From: Streptomyces candidus
GTDB taxonomy: Bacteria > Actinomycetota > Actinomycetes > Streptomycetales > Streptomycetaceae
Length of the DNA stretch: 64,000 nt
Assembly (NCBI RefSeq): GCF_014207445.1
Contig: NZ_JACHEM010000002.1
Location: 62,001-126,000, forward strand
Direction of reading: 5' to 3'
The translations under genes were made by a program, and so were the position numbers. Shown here piece by piece: positions 36,025 through 44,344 of this stretch; the stretch's first letter is position 1, and each line of letters begins with the position of its first letter. The notes under the pieces were generated by a model. That model worked only from the letters and a program-made list of their open reading frames with translations, was not told where the DNA came from and searched no databases.

Positions 36025-36855
36025 ATGCGTCGACCTACCAACCGGTCGCTGGCGGGAGCCCTCGCCCTCACGGCGGCAGCGGTCGCACTGCCTGTGGCCG
36101 CGGCAGGCCCCGCCGCTTCGGACGGCGTGATCATAGGAGGGCAGCCGGCGCGGGCGGGGGACAGCCCGTGGGTGGTGGCGTTGTCCAGCCGTGACCGGTT
36201 CGGCGGTACGCGGGCGGGACAGTTCTGCGGGGGAGTCCTGGTGGGCCGCACCAAGGTGTTGACGGCGGCGCACTGCCTGGGCCGGGAGGTGCTCGGCGCA
36301 CCGCTGAGGGAGGTACGTGATCTCAGGGTCATCGCCGGGCGCGCCGAGCTGCGGGGAGGGGGCGGGAGGGAGATCGCCGTACGCAGGGCGTGGATCAATC
36401 CCTCGTACGACGCGCACTCGAACTCGGGCGACCTGGCTGTGCTGACCCTGGCCTCGGCGCTGCCGGCGGAATCCGTGATCAAGACGGCGGATACGGGCAG
36501 CCGGGCGGACGAGCCGGGTACGGCCGCCACGGTGTACGGCTGGGGCGACACGATCGGGGACGGGGCCTACGCGGGTTCCCTGCGGTCCGCCCGGGTCCGG
36601 GTGCTGCCCGACGAGACGTGCGCGAAGGCTTACCCGGCTACCGCCGGGGCCGCGTACCGCCCGGCCACGATGCTCTGCGCGGGGGACCCCGGGGGCGGCC
36701 GTGACGCGTGCCAGGGGGACAGCGGGGGTCCCCTCGTGGCCGGGGGGGAACTGATCGGCCTGGTGTCGTGGGGAAGCGGCTGCGGGCAGGCGGGCAGCCC
36801 CGGGGTGTACACCCGGATCTCGGCGCTGTCCGAGCTGTTCTCACCGAGGAGCTGA
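36025..36855 (+). CDS. Secreted trypsin-like serine protease (S1)
   Basis: A chymotrypsin-fold protease of 276 residues. The signal peptide is MRRPTNRSLAGALALTAAAV onward with cleavage probably after an Ala near residue 30. Mature start motif IIGGQPARAGDSPWVVAL; catalytic His in LTAAHC, Asp in SGDLAVLTL, Ser in CQGDSGGPLV. The Asp six residues before that Ser (DACQGDSGGP) predicts trypsin-like Arg/Lys specificity, and six cysteines fit three disulfides. ATG at 36025 after AGGAGG. It follows hrdB by 150 bp with its own control region. Confidence 0.95.
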   Translation: MRRPTNRSLAGALALTAAAVALPVAAAGPAASDGVIIGGQPARAGDSPWVVALSSRDRFGGTRAGQFCGGVLVGRTKVLTAAHCLGREVLGAPLREVRDLRVIAGRAELRGGGGREIAVRRAWINPSYDAHSNSGDLAVLTLASALPAESVIKTADTGSRADEPGTAATVYGWGDTIGDGAYAGSLRSARVRVLPDETCAKAYPATAGAAYRPATMLCAGDPGGGRDACQGDSGGPLVAGGELIGLVSWGSGCGQAGSPGVYTRISALSELFSPRS

Positions 36856-37214
36856 CCGCGTCGGCCGTAGCGAGGTCGTCCTCGCGGCGCCACTCCGGCG
36901 GGAGAGGACCCTGCGGGACGGCCCTATAGGTGCCAGGGAGCCCTACGGGCCGCTGTGGCGCTCTTGGGCCGGCGCTGTCCCACCCCCGGGGAGCCGGGCT
37001 GCCCGTGGGCGCTGAGCGGGGCCCACGCCGTACGCGGAGAACGGAGCCGCCGTATCCCCTGCCCGTGACGGGCAGAGGGTCTCGCACCGAGGTGCCCCGT
37101 AAGAGCGCTGGCTCCGGCACATGAGAACGGGCGACTTCCCCCGCACACCCGGGGGCAGCCGCCCGTCGACCGGTCAGGGCCGGTCCTTGGCTCGTCGTGG
37201 ACGCTCTCAGGGCG
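36856..37214. other. 359-bp intergenic region, no gene recognised
   Basis: Between the protease gene and the convergent DUF7455 gene. Open frames here have no ribosome site and no family features. A weak 7-bp hairpin at 37200-37216 overlaps the DUF7455 stop codon and may terminate that gene. Nothing else is supported. Confidence 0.5.
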
Positions 37215-37445
37215 TCAGCGGTCGTCGTCCTCTGACGACGCAGGCGTGACCGTCAGCCGGTCCGTCTCGTCCTGTATTTCCGCGGCGATCTTCTTGAGCT
37301 CGGGCTCGAACTTGCGACCGTGGTGGGCGCAGAAGAGCAGTTCGCCGCCGCTGGCCAGGAGAACGCGCAGATATGCCTGGGCGCCGCAGCGGTCGCATCG
37401 GTCAGCGGCCGTCAGGGGGCTCGCGGGGGTCAGAACAGTAGTCAC
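37215..37445 (-). CDS. Small DUF7455 putative zinc-binding protein
   Basis: A 76-residue protein conserved in actinobacteria beside the topoisomerase and sigma-factor genes. The core CDRCGAQAYLRVLLASGGELLFCAHHGRK offers two Cys and a Cys-His-His, probably binding one zinc. The rest is a charged C-terminal tail. GTG start after GAAGAGG. It is divergent from parE. No function is established. Confidence 0.85.
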   Translation of the reverse strand: MTTVLTPASPLTAADRCDRCGAQAYLRVLLASGGELLFCAHHGRKFEPELKKIAAEIQDETDRLTVTPASSEDDDR

Positions 37446-37897
37446 GTCGCCTCTTCTCTAGCTCGACGAGCTGTCGTACCAGGGTCAACATCCAACCAGG
37501 CCGAAAACGTTCCCGCTCGTGGCTTTTTCTTGAAACTTCTTCCGAAGGTCGTCCGGAGTGGTTGTCTGTTGCCGGTTGGCGGCGAATGAGCCGTATTGCG
37601 TCGCTTTACGGTTTCGCGTTGCTGGCTTGTCTTCGGGGGACACGTCCACCCGGCTGGATTGCCGGGTTGTTCAAGAGGACGTGCCCGGAGCCTAAATGGT
37701 TCATGCCCGGAAAGGAACGTGACATGTGCTTCACTCCATCGAGGGATCGAACACCTGTACGCCACTGGACTAGCATGAGTTTTGCCGAGGGTGGCGTGAC
37801 AACCGCTCTACCAGGCCCCGTTACCCTCTGAGCGGCGACCGACGCCGACCCCGTACCCACTCGGGGCCCATTTGAAATTCAGCGAGGAGCGAACCGC
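37446..37897. other. 452-bp divergent promoter region, DUF7455/parE
   Basis: Lower in GC than its surroundings in parts (for example TTTTTCTTGAAACTTCTTCC at 37522-37541). It holds a candidate parE promoter and LexA-like box at 37747-37776, and, for DUF7455, a minus-strand TTGACC-like element near 37483-37488. The open frame at 37562-37831 lacks family features and I do not call it. Confidence 0.5.
37747..37776 (+). promoter_or_regulatory. Candidate parE promoter with LexA-like box
   Basis: TCGAAC-ACCT-GTACGC (37747-37762) matches TCGAAC-N4-GTTCGA at 10 of 12 positions. Its left half doubles as a -35-like element 18 bp before TAGCAT (37771-37776). About 120 bases of leader would separate the start of transcription from the parE GTG. 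Confidence 0.35.
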
Positions 37898-40018
37898 GTG
37901 ACCGCCGATACGACCGTCCCGTCCACCGCACTGCTGAGCGGTGCGGACCGTGACGGTTCCAATTACACCGCGCGGCACCTGCTCGTCCTCGAAGGCCTTG
38001 AGGCGGTCCGCAAGCGCCCCGGCATGTACATCGGGTCCACGGACAGCCGAGGCCTCATGCACTGCCTCTGGGAGATCATCGACAACAGCGTCGACGAGGC
38101 CCTCGGCGGCTACTGCGACCGCATCGAAGTGATCCTCCACGAGGACGGCTCGGTCGAGGTCCAGGACAACGGCCGCGGCATCCCCGTCGACGTCGAGCCC
38201 AAGACAGGCCTGTCCGGCGTCGAGCTCGTCATGACCAAGCTGCACGCCGGCGGAAAGTTCGGCGGCGGCTCGTACGCGGCCTCCGGCGGCCTGCACGGCG
38301 TGGGCGCCTCCGTGGTGAACGCGCTCTCCGCCCGCCTGGACGTCGAGGTCGACCGCAACAGCGCCACGCACGCGATCAGCTTCCGCCGCGGCGTCCCCGG
38401 CATCTTCACCGGATCCGGCCCCGACTCCGCCTTCGACCCGGGCAACGGCCTGCGCAAGGCCAAGCGGGTGCCCAAGACCCGCACCGGCACCCGGACCCGT
38501 TACTGGGCGGACCGGCAGATCTTCCTCAAGGACGCCAAGCTCTCCCTGGACACGCTGTACCAGCGCGCCCGCCAGACCGCCTTCCTGGTCCCGGGCCTCA
38601 CCATCGTCGTCCGTGACGAGCGGGACCTGCAGGGCGTCGGAAAGAGCGAGGAGACCTTCCGCTTCGACGGCGGCATCAGTGAGTTCTGCGAGTACCTCGC
38701 GCAGGACAAGGCGATCTGCGACGTCATGAGGCTCACCGGCACGGGCACCTTCAAGGAGACCGTCCCGGTCCTCGACGAGCTGGGCCACATGACGCCCACC
38801 GAGGTCACCCGGGAACTGGCCGTCGACATCGCCCTGCGCTGGGGCACCGGCTACGACAGCACGGTCAAGTCTTTCGTCAACATCATCGCCACCCCCAAGG
38901 GCGGCACCCACGTCTCCGGTTTCGAACGCTCTCTCACCCGGACGGTGAACGAGTCCCTCCGCTCCGCCAAGCTGCTGCGGGTCGCCGAGGACGACGTCGT
39001 CAAGGACGACGCCATGGAGGGCCTCACGGCGGTGGTCACCGTGCGGCTCGCCGAGCCGCAGTTCGAGGGCCAGACCAAGGAGGTGCTCGGCACCTCGGCC
39101 GCCAACCGGATCGTCGCCAATGTGGTCGCCAAGGAGCTCAAGGCCTTCCTGACCTCCACCAAGCGCGACGCCAAGGCGCATGCGCGATCGGTGATGGAGA
39201 AGATCGTCGCCGCCTCGCGGACCCGTATCGCGGCCCGCCAGCACAAGGACGCCCAGCGTCGCAAGACCGCGCTGGAGTCGTCCTCGCTGCCCGCCAAGCT
39301 GGCCGACTGCCGCAGCGACGACGTGGAACGCAGCGAGCTGTTCATCGTCGAGGGGGACTCGGCGCTGGGTACGGCAAAGCTCGCCCGGAACTCGGAGTTC
39401 CAGGCGCTGCTGCCGATCCGCGGCAAGATCCTCAACGTGCAGAAGGCGTCCGTCTCGGACATGCTCAAGAACGCCGAGTGCGGCGCCATCATCCAGGTCA
39501 TAGGAGCGGGGTCCGGGCGGACCTTCGACATCGACGCGGCGCGCTACGGCAAGATCGTGCTCCTCGTCGACGCCGACGTCGACGGCGCACACATCCGCAT
39601 CCTGCTGCTCACGCTCTTCCAGCGGTACATGCGGCCGATGGTGGAGGCGGGGCGCGTGTTCGCGGCGGTTCCGCCCCTGCACCGGATCGAGCTGGTCCAG
39701 CCCAAGAAGGGCCAGGACAAGTACGTCTACACGTACTCGGACAACGAACTGCGGCAGACGCTGCTGGAATTCCAGCGCAAGAACATCCGGTTCAAGGACG
39801 ACATCCAGCGCTACAAGGGCCTCGGTGAGATGGATGCCGACCAGCTGGCGGAGACCACCCTCGACCCGCGCTTCCGCACCCTGCGCCGGATCAACATCGG
39901 GGACCTGGACGCCGCCGAGCAGGTCTTCGACCTGCTGATGGGCAACGAGGTCGCCCCCCGCAAGGAGTTCATCACCAGCGCGGCGGCCACGCTGGACCGC
40001 TCCCGCATCGACGCCTGA
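37898..40018 (+). CDS. parE: Topoisomerase IV subunit B
   Basis: A GyrB/ParE-type ATPase subunit of 706 residues that pairs with ParC to decatenate chromosomes. The GHKL ATPase has RPGMYIG, EIIDNSVDEAL, NGRGIPV and GGLHGVGASVVNAL. The Toprim domain has VEGDSALG, PIRGKILNV and the metal-binding DADVDGAHI. YKGLGEMDADQLAETTLDP near the C-terminus is typical. Assignment to ParE and not GyrB rests on position upstream of the distant parC gene and on known Streptomyces gene order; sequence alone would leave GyrB open. GTG start after GCGAGGAG. Confidence 0.92.
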   Translation: MTADTTVPSTALLSGADRDGSNYTARHLLVLEGLEAVRKRPGMYIGSTDSRGLMHCLWEIIDNSVDEALGGYCDRIEVILHEDGSVEVQDNGRGIPVDVEPKTGLSGVELVMTKLHAGGKFGGGSYAASGGLHGVGASVVNALSARLDVEVDRNSATHAISFRRGVPGIFTGSGPDSAFDPGNGLRKAKRVPKTRTGTRTRYWADRQIFLKDAKLSLDTLYQRARQTAFLVPGLTIVVRDERDLQGVGKSEETFRFDGGISEFCEYLAQDKAICDVMRLTGTGTFKETVPVLDELGHMTPTEVTRELAVDIALRWGTGYDSTVKSFVNIIATPKGGTHVSGFERSLTRTVNESLRSAKLLRVAEDDVVKDDAMEGLTAVVTVRLAEPQFEGQTKEVLGTSAANRIVANVVAKELKAFLTSTKRDAKAHARSVMEKIVAASRTRIAARQHKDAQRRKTALESSSLPAKLADCRSDDVERSELFIVEGDSALGTAKLARNSEFQALLPIRGKILNVQKASVSDMLKNAECGAIIQVIGAGSGRTFDIDAARYGKIVLLVDADVDGAHIRILLLTLFQRYMRPMVEAGRVFAAVPPLHRIELVQPKKGQDKYVYTYSDNELRQTLLEFQRKNIRFKDDIQRYKGLGEMDADQLAETTLDPRFRTLRRINIGDLDAAEQVFDLLMGNEVAPRKEFITSAAATLDRSRIDA

Positions 40019-40048
40019 CCAGGGGCGCGCGAGCGGTCTTCTCAACCC

Positions 40049-40075
40049 GTGGGTGGAGCGAAAAGCTCCACCCAC
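40049..40075 (+). terminator. Terminator after parE
   Basis: Perfect 11-bp stem GTGGGTGGAGC with loop GAAAA, 31 bp after the parE stop codon. Confidence 0.9.
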
Positions 40076-40104
40076 GCTCCGATCCGGGAACGCCCGCCGG
40101 TCCG

Positions 40105-40110
40105 TAATGT
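40105..40110 (+). promoter_or_regulatory. -10 hexamer of a likely leaderless mRNA (histidine kinase gene)
   Basis: TAATGT ends seven bases before the ATG at 40118, just after the parE terminator. No clear -35. Confidence 0.5.
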
Positions 40111-40117
40111 CGACGGC

Positions 40118-41314
40118 ATGGGATCGCAGACGAAGCAGTCGCGCGGCGGGTTGACCGCCTGGCCCTCCGTGGAGGAGCTGTCGCGGCTCGGGGTGCCCCG
40201 GGTGCGCATGGCGATCGACTTCGTCATGTGGCTCGGGATCGGATTCTGGCTCATCTGGGAGGCCTACGACTCGCAGGTCTTCGGCGGAGCGGCCGTGGTG
40301 GTGCCCCCGCTCGCGATCGCGGCCGTCGTGGGCGCCGCCGAGCTGTACGACCGGCAGACCGCGCGGCACCGGCTGGGACCCTCGCTCGGCGTGCTCGGCG
40401 CGGTGACACTGCTGGCCACGGGGTCCTATGCGGTGGGGGCGAACACGCCCGGGGCCATCCTGCTGATCGTCTGCTCGGTGCAGGCGCTGCAACGGCTGCC
40501 GCTCGCGGTCGGCCTGCCGGCGAGCTTGGCGATCATGGGCGTGCACGCACTGGTCGGCGAGGTGAGCCTGCGCGAGATGGCCGTGGTGGGCGTCGGCATC
40601 GTCGTCGTCGGCTACATGCTGCGACTGGACGCACAGGCGCGCGGTTCGGGGTTCCGGCTGCTCGCCCAGGAGCGGGCCGCCCGGTTGGCAGAGGCCGAGT
40701 CGGCCGCCCTGGCGGAGCGGACCCGCATCGCCAGGGAGATACACGACGTCCTGGCGCACAGCCTGTCCGCGCAGATGGTGCACCTGGAGGCGGCCCGGCT
40801 GCTGATCGAGCGGGAACCGCCGGGGCCGTTCCGGGACGGGGTGCTGGAACGGGTCGTCGCCGCACGCGGCATGGCCAAGGAGGGGCTGGCCGAGACGCGG
40901 CAGGCTCTCTCGGCGCTGCGCGGGGACATGGCGCCGGTCGAGGACTACCTGCGGGAGCTCGCGGCCATGGACCGGGCGGAGGTACGGGTGACGGGGGAGC
41001 GCCGGAGCCTGTCGGCCGACGCCTCGCAGGCCGTGCGCCGAGTGGCCCAGGAGGCGCTGACCAATGTGCGCAAGCACGCGCCGGGGGCCGCGGTCCGGAT
41101 CGAGCTCGCGTACGACCGGGACACAGTGGCCCTGGAGATACGGGACTTGGGCGGACCGGACGCAGGTGCGCCGGACGCCCGGGTGGAGCTGGCCAAGGCC
41201 GGCGCCGGTTACGGTCTGCTGGGTATGCGAGAACGCGCGGAACTGCTCGGGGGTTCGCTCTCCGCGGGGCCGGAGGGGGAGGGGTTCGTGGTGAGACTGC
41301 GGATGCCGGTGTGA
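40118..41314 (+). CDS. NarL-type sensor histidine kinase
   Basis: A 398-residue membrane histidine kinase. The first 165 residues contain about five hydrophobic segments with no large extracytoplasmic loop. The HisKA_3 phosphoacceptor region is ERTRIAREIHDVLAHSLSAQMVHLEAARLL (His near residue 210). The ATPase has QEALTNVRKHA and GYGLLGMRERAELLGG. The start is taken at the ATG at 40118, seven bases after TAATGT and without a ribosome site, so probably leaderless. The LuxR-type regulator downstream is its likely partner. The signal is unknown. Confidence 0.9.
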   Translation: MGSQTKQSRGGLTAWPSVEELSRLGVPRVRMAIDFVMWLGIGFWLIWEAYDSQVFGGAAVVVPPLAIAAVVGAAELYDRQTARHRLGPSLGVLGAVTLLATGSYAVGANTPGAILLIVCSVQALQRLPLAVGLPASLAIMGVHALVGEVSLREMAVVGVGIVVVGYMLRLDAQARGSGFRLLAQERAARLAEAESAALAERTRIAREIHDVLAHSLSAQMVHLEAARLLIEREPPGPFRDGVLERVVAARGMAKEGLAETRQALSALRGDMAPVEDYLRELAAMDRAEVRVTGERRSLSADASQAVRRVAQEALTNVRKHAPGAAVRIELAYDRDTVALEIRDLGGPDAGAPDARVELAKAGAGYGLLGMRERAELLGGSLSAGPEGEGFVVRLRMPV

Positions 41315-41406
41315 GGGGCTCCCGTGGGACGGGGGACGCCAACGGTGCGCGGAAGGACGGGGTGCACGATGACGCGCTCCGACGGTCCGCCCCGGGACAG
41401 GACGCT

Positions 41407-42108
41407 GTGTCCGAAGGGGTGACCGCGATCCGCGTGCTGGTCGTCGACGACCAGGCGATGGTGCGTGAGGGGATCGTGCTGCTGCTGGGTCTGCTGCCCG
41501 GCATCGAGGTAATCGGCTCGGCGGGGGACGGCGAGGAGGCCGTCGCGCTGGTCGCCGCGCACGCCCCGGACGTGGTGCTCATGGACCTGCGGATGCCCCG
41601 CTGCGACGGGGTGGAGGCGACACGCAGGATCCGTGCCGGCCACCCGTCGACGCACGTGGTGGTGCTCACGACGTACGCCGATGACGACTGGCTGTTCCGG
41701 GCCCTGCGGGCGGGCGCCCGGGGCTACCTCACCAAGGACGCGGACGGGACGCAGATCCTGCGTGCGGTGCAGGACGTCGTATCGGGGCAGGCCGGACTCT
41801 CGCCGGGGGTGCAGCGGAGACTCCTGGAGCAGGTCACAGCGCCCGCACCCGAGGCGCCGGCACCCGGCGAACTGCCCGACGGGCTGACCCCGAGAGAGGC
41901 CGAGGTGCTGGTGCTCATCGCGGAGGGGCTGCCCAACGCGGAGATCTCGCAGGCCCTCCGCATCGGCCCCGCCACGGTGAAGACGCACATCAACAACCTC
42001 TTCGCCAAGACCGGCGTACGCGACCGCGCACAGGCCGTCCGCTATGCCTACCGGCAGGGCCTCGCCCAGCCGCCCCGCACGGGTGGATCCGGCGCAGACG
42101 TCACCTGA
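41407..42108 (+). CDS. NarL/LuxR-type response regulator
   Basis: A 233-residue response regulator, partner of the preceding kinase. The receiver domain has VLVVDDQAMVREG, the phosphoacceptor Asp in VVLMDLRMPRCDG and the switch Lys in GYLTKDADG. A Pro/Ala linker leads to the LuxR helix-turn-helix LTPREAEVLVLIAEGLPNAEISQALRIGPATVKTHINNLFAK. I use the GTG at 41407, preceded by AGGA; a GTG at 41419 is the alternative. A 92-bp gap separates it from the kinase gene. Confidence 0.9.
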   Translation: MSEGVTAIRVLVVDDQAMVREGIVLLLGLLPGIEVIGSAGDGEEAVALVAAHAPDVVLMDLRMPRCDGVEATRRIRAGHPSTHVVVLTTYADDDWLFRALRAGARGYLTKDADGTQILRAVQDVVSGQAGLSPGVQRRLLEQVTAPAPEAPAPGELPDGLTPREAEVLVLIAEGLPNAEISQALRIGPATVKTHINNLFAKTGVRDRAQAVRYAYRQGLAQPPRTGGSGADVT

Positions 42109-42206
42109 TGGGGTGAAGAGAGGGCATTGCCGAGCCGGGGATCTTTCCGGTCTGCCCATCCTTGGGCGCGCGGTCCGGTCAGGCTGCGGGCAAGGAGAGT
42201 TGTTCG

Positions 42207-42734
42207 GTGGACAAGCACGAAGGGCGTGAGGCCGCAGCGATGCGGTTCGACGACCCGTGGTATGACGCGCTCGCCTCCGGGTGGGGCGAACTGGACGGTA
42301 CGGGCACCCCGGCGCACCTGGTGCCGCCCGCGCGCGACGCCGCGGACCGCAAGATCAGCGCGGCCGACATCTACCTGGAGGTGCAGCGCAGCCCCGCCTT
42401 CCAGGAAGTGCGCAGCCGCTACCGGCGGTTCGTCGTCCCCGCGACCCTCGGTTTCCTCACCTGGTACGTCGCGTACGTGGTCGCCGCCACGGCCGCGCCC
42501 GGGCTGATGTCCCGCCCGGTGGCCGGAGCCGTCAACGTCGCGATGGTCGCGGGTCTGGGCCAGTTTCTCTCCACGTTCCTGTTGACCTGGGCGTACGCGC
42601 GGCACGCGAGGCTGCGCCGGGACCGGGCGGCCCTGGAACTGCGCTGGGACACACAGGAGTTGACCAGACTCAGCGCCTCCGTGCCCGGACCTCCGAGCGG
42701 GCTTGCCGCAGGATCCGGGGAGGCGCACCGGTGA
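42207..42734 (+). CDS. DUF485 (YjcH-like) small membrane protein
   Basis: A 175-residue DUF485 protein. The family core, with two membrane segments (about residues 75-98 and 108-130), is VQRSPAFQEVRSRYRRFVVPATLGFLTWYVAYVVAATAAPGLM onward. The N-terminal 60 residues are a longer cytoplasmic part than E. coli YjcH has. GTG at 42207 after AAGGAG. Its stop codon overlaps the start of the symporter gene (GTGA), the usual YjcH-ActP pairing, so the two are translationally coupled. Confidence 0.88.
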   Translation: MDKHEGREAAAMRFDDPWYDALASGWGELDGTGTPAHLVPPARDAADRKISAADIYLEVQRSPAFQEVRSRYRRFVVPATLGFLTWYVAYVVAATAAPGLMSRPVAGAVNVAMVAGLGQFLSTFLLTWAYARHARLRRDRAALELRWDTQELTRLSASVPGPPSGLAAGSGEAHR

Positions 42735-44329
42735 ACCACGGACACCAGACTCTCGCCCTGCTCCTGTTCAGCGCGTTCGTCGCGACCACCCTTGCGATCA
42801 CCACCTGGGTGAGCCGCAACCGGCACGGTTCGGCGGAGGAGTTCTATGTCGGCGGACGCCTCTTCTCCCCCATGGAGAACGGTTTCGCCATCGCGGGCGA
42901 CTACATGTCCGCCGCCTCCTTCCTCGGTATCTCCGGCCTCATCGCCCTCTTCGGCTACGACGGCATGCTCTACTCCGTCGGCTTCCTGGTCGCCTGGCTC
43001 GTCGTGCTGTTCCTGGTGGCCGAACTCGTGCGCAACTGCGGCCGGTTCACCCTCGCCGACGTCGTCGCCTCCCGGATGAGGGAGCGCCCGGTGCGGATCG
43101 CCTCGGGCACCTCCTCGGTCACGGTGTCCGTGCTCTACCTGGTGGCCCAGATGGTCGGCGCGGGCTCGCTCGTGGGGCTGCTGCTCGGCGGCAGCAGTGG
43201 GGCCGCCCAGACCTGGACGGTGATCGGCGTCGGCGCGCTCATGGTCATCTACGTGACGATGGGCGGGATGCGGGCCACCACCTGGATCCAGATCGTGAAG
43301 GCCGTGCTGCTGATGGCCGGTGCGCTCGCCCTCACCGTGCTCGTCCTGCTGCGTTTCCACGGCGACTTCAACCAACTGCTGACCACCGCCGCTCAGCGCA
43401 GCGGTCACGGCAAGGACTTCCTTGCCCCCGGCCTCAAGTACGGCGGCGGCTGGGTGGCGCGCCTCGACTTCATCAGCCTCGGGCTGGCCCTCGTCCTCGG
43501 CACGGCAGGCCTGCCGCACATCCTGTCGCGCTTCTACACCGTGCCCACCGCCCGCGCCGCCCGCCGCTCCGTGATCTGGGCGATCGGGCTCATCGGCAGC
43601 TTCTACCTGATGACAATCGTGCTGGGCTTCGGCGCGGCGGCCCTCCTCGGCTCCGACCGGGTGCGCGCCTCCAACGCCGCCGGGAACACCGCGGTCCCGC
43701 TGCTGGCCCTGGATCTCGGCGGAGGCAACGGTTCCACAGGAGGAACGGTTCTCTTCGCGGTCGTCGCGGCCATCGCCTTCGCCACCATCCTCGCCGTCGT
43801 CGCCGGGATCACCCTCGCCTCCTCGGCCTCCGTCGCCCACGACCTGTACGCGTCGCTGCGCAGCCGGAGCAGGCGCGCCAGGCCGTACAGCGAGGTCGCC
43901 GTCGCACGGGTCGCCGCCGGCGGGATCGGCGTCGTCGCCATCGCGCTCGGTCTCCTCGCGCGCGACCTGAACGTGGCGTTCCTCGTCGGCCTCGCCTTCG
44001 CCGTGGCGGCCTCCGCCAACCTCCCCGTCCTGCTCTACTCGCTCTTCTGGCGCAGCTTCACGACCCGAGGTGCGGTCTGGTCGGTGTACGGCGGTCTGCT
44101 CCCGGCCGTACTGCTCGTCCTGTTCTCCCCGGTCGTCTCGGGCAGCCCCGAATCCCTCTTCCCAGGCGCCGACTTCCAGTACTTCCCGCTGCAGAACCCG
44201 GGCCTCGTCTCCATCCCGCTGGGCTTCCTCGCGGGCTGGCTGGGCACCGTCATCTCGTCCGAACCACCGGACCGGGCCAAGCACGCGGAGACCGAGGTCC
44301 GCTCGCTCACCGGAGCCGGTGCGGCCTGA
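42731..44329 (+). CDS. Sodium:solute symporter, ActP-like acetate permease
   Basis: A 532-residue SSS-family transporter with about 13 membrane segments, most similar to the acetate/monocarboxylate permease ActP. Typical parts: AEEFYVGGRLFSPMENGFAIAGDYMSAASFLGISG near residue 35, GTAGLPHILSRFYTVPTARAARRSV near residue 258, and LASSASVAHDLYASLRS. Substrate is inferred from the pairing with the DUF485 gene; other short-chain acids are possible. It is convergent with a CitA/DcuS-type kinase gene with only 15 bp between the stops and no terminator visible. Confidence 0.88.
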   Translation: MNHGHQTLALLLFSAFVATTLAITTWVSRNRHGSAEEFYVGGRLFSPMENGFAIAGDYMSAASFLGISGLIALFGYDGMLYSVGFLVAWLVVLFLVAELVRNCGRFTLADVVASRMRERPVRIASGTSSVTVSVLYLVAQMVGAGSLVGLLLGGSSGAAQTWTVIGVGALMVIYVTMGGMRATTWIQIVKAVLLMAGALALTVLVLLRFHGDFNQLLTTAAQRSGHGKDFLAPGLKYGGGWVARLDFISLGLALVLGTAGLPHILSRFYTVPTARAARRSVIWAIGLIGSFYLMTIVLGFGAAALLGSDRVRASNAAGNTAVPLLALDLGGGNGSTGGTVLFAVVAAIAFATILAVVAGITLASSASVAHDLYASLRSRSRRARPYSEVAVARVAAGGIGVVAIALGLLARDLNVAFLVGLAFAVAASANLPVLLYSLFWRSFTTRGAVWSVYGGLLPAVLLVLFSPVVSGSPESLFPGADFQYFPLQNPGLVSIPLGFLAGWLGTVISSEPPDRAKHAETEVRSLTGAGAA

Positions 44330-44344
44330 CCCGCTCCGACGTCC

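Noticed and set aside
37562..37831. 89-codon open frame upstream of parE
   Set aside because: No ribosome site or family features, and it overlaps the candidate parE promoter.
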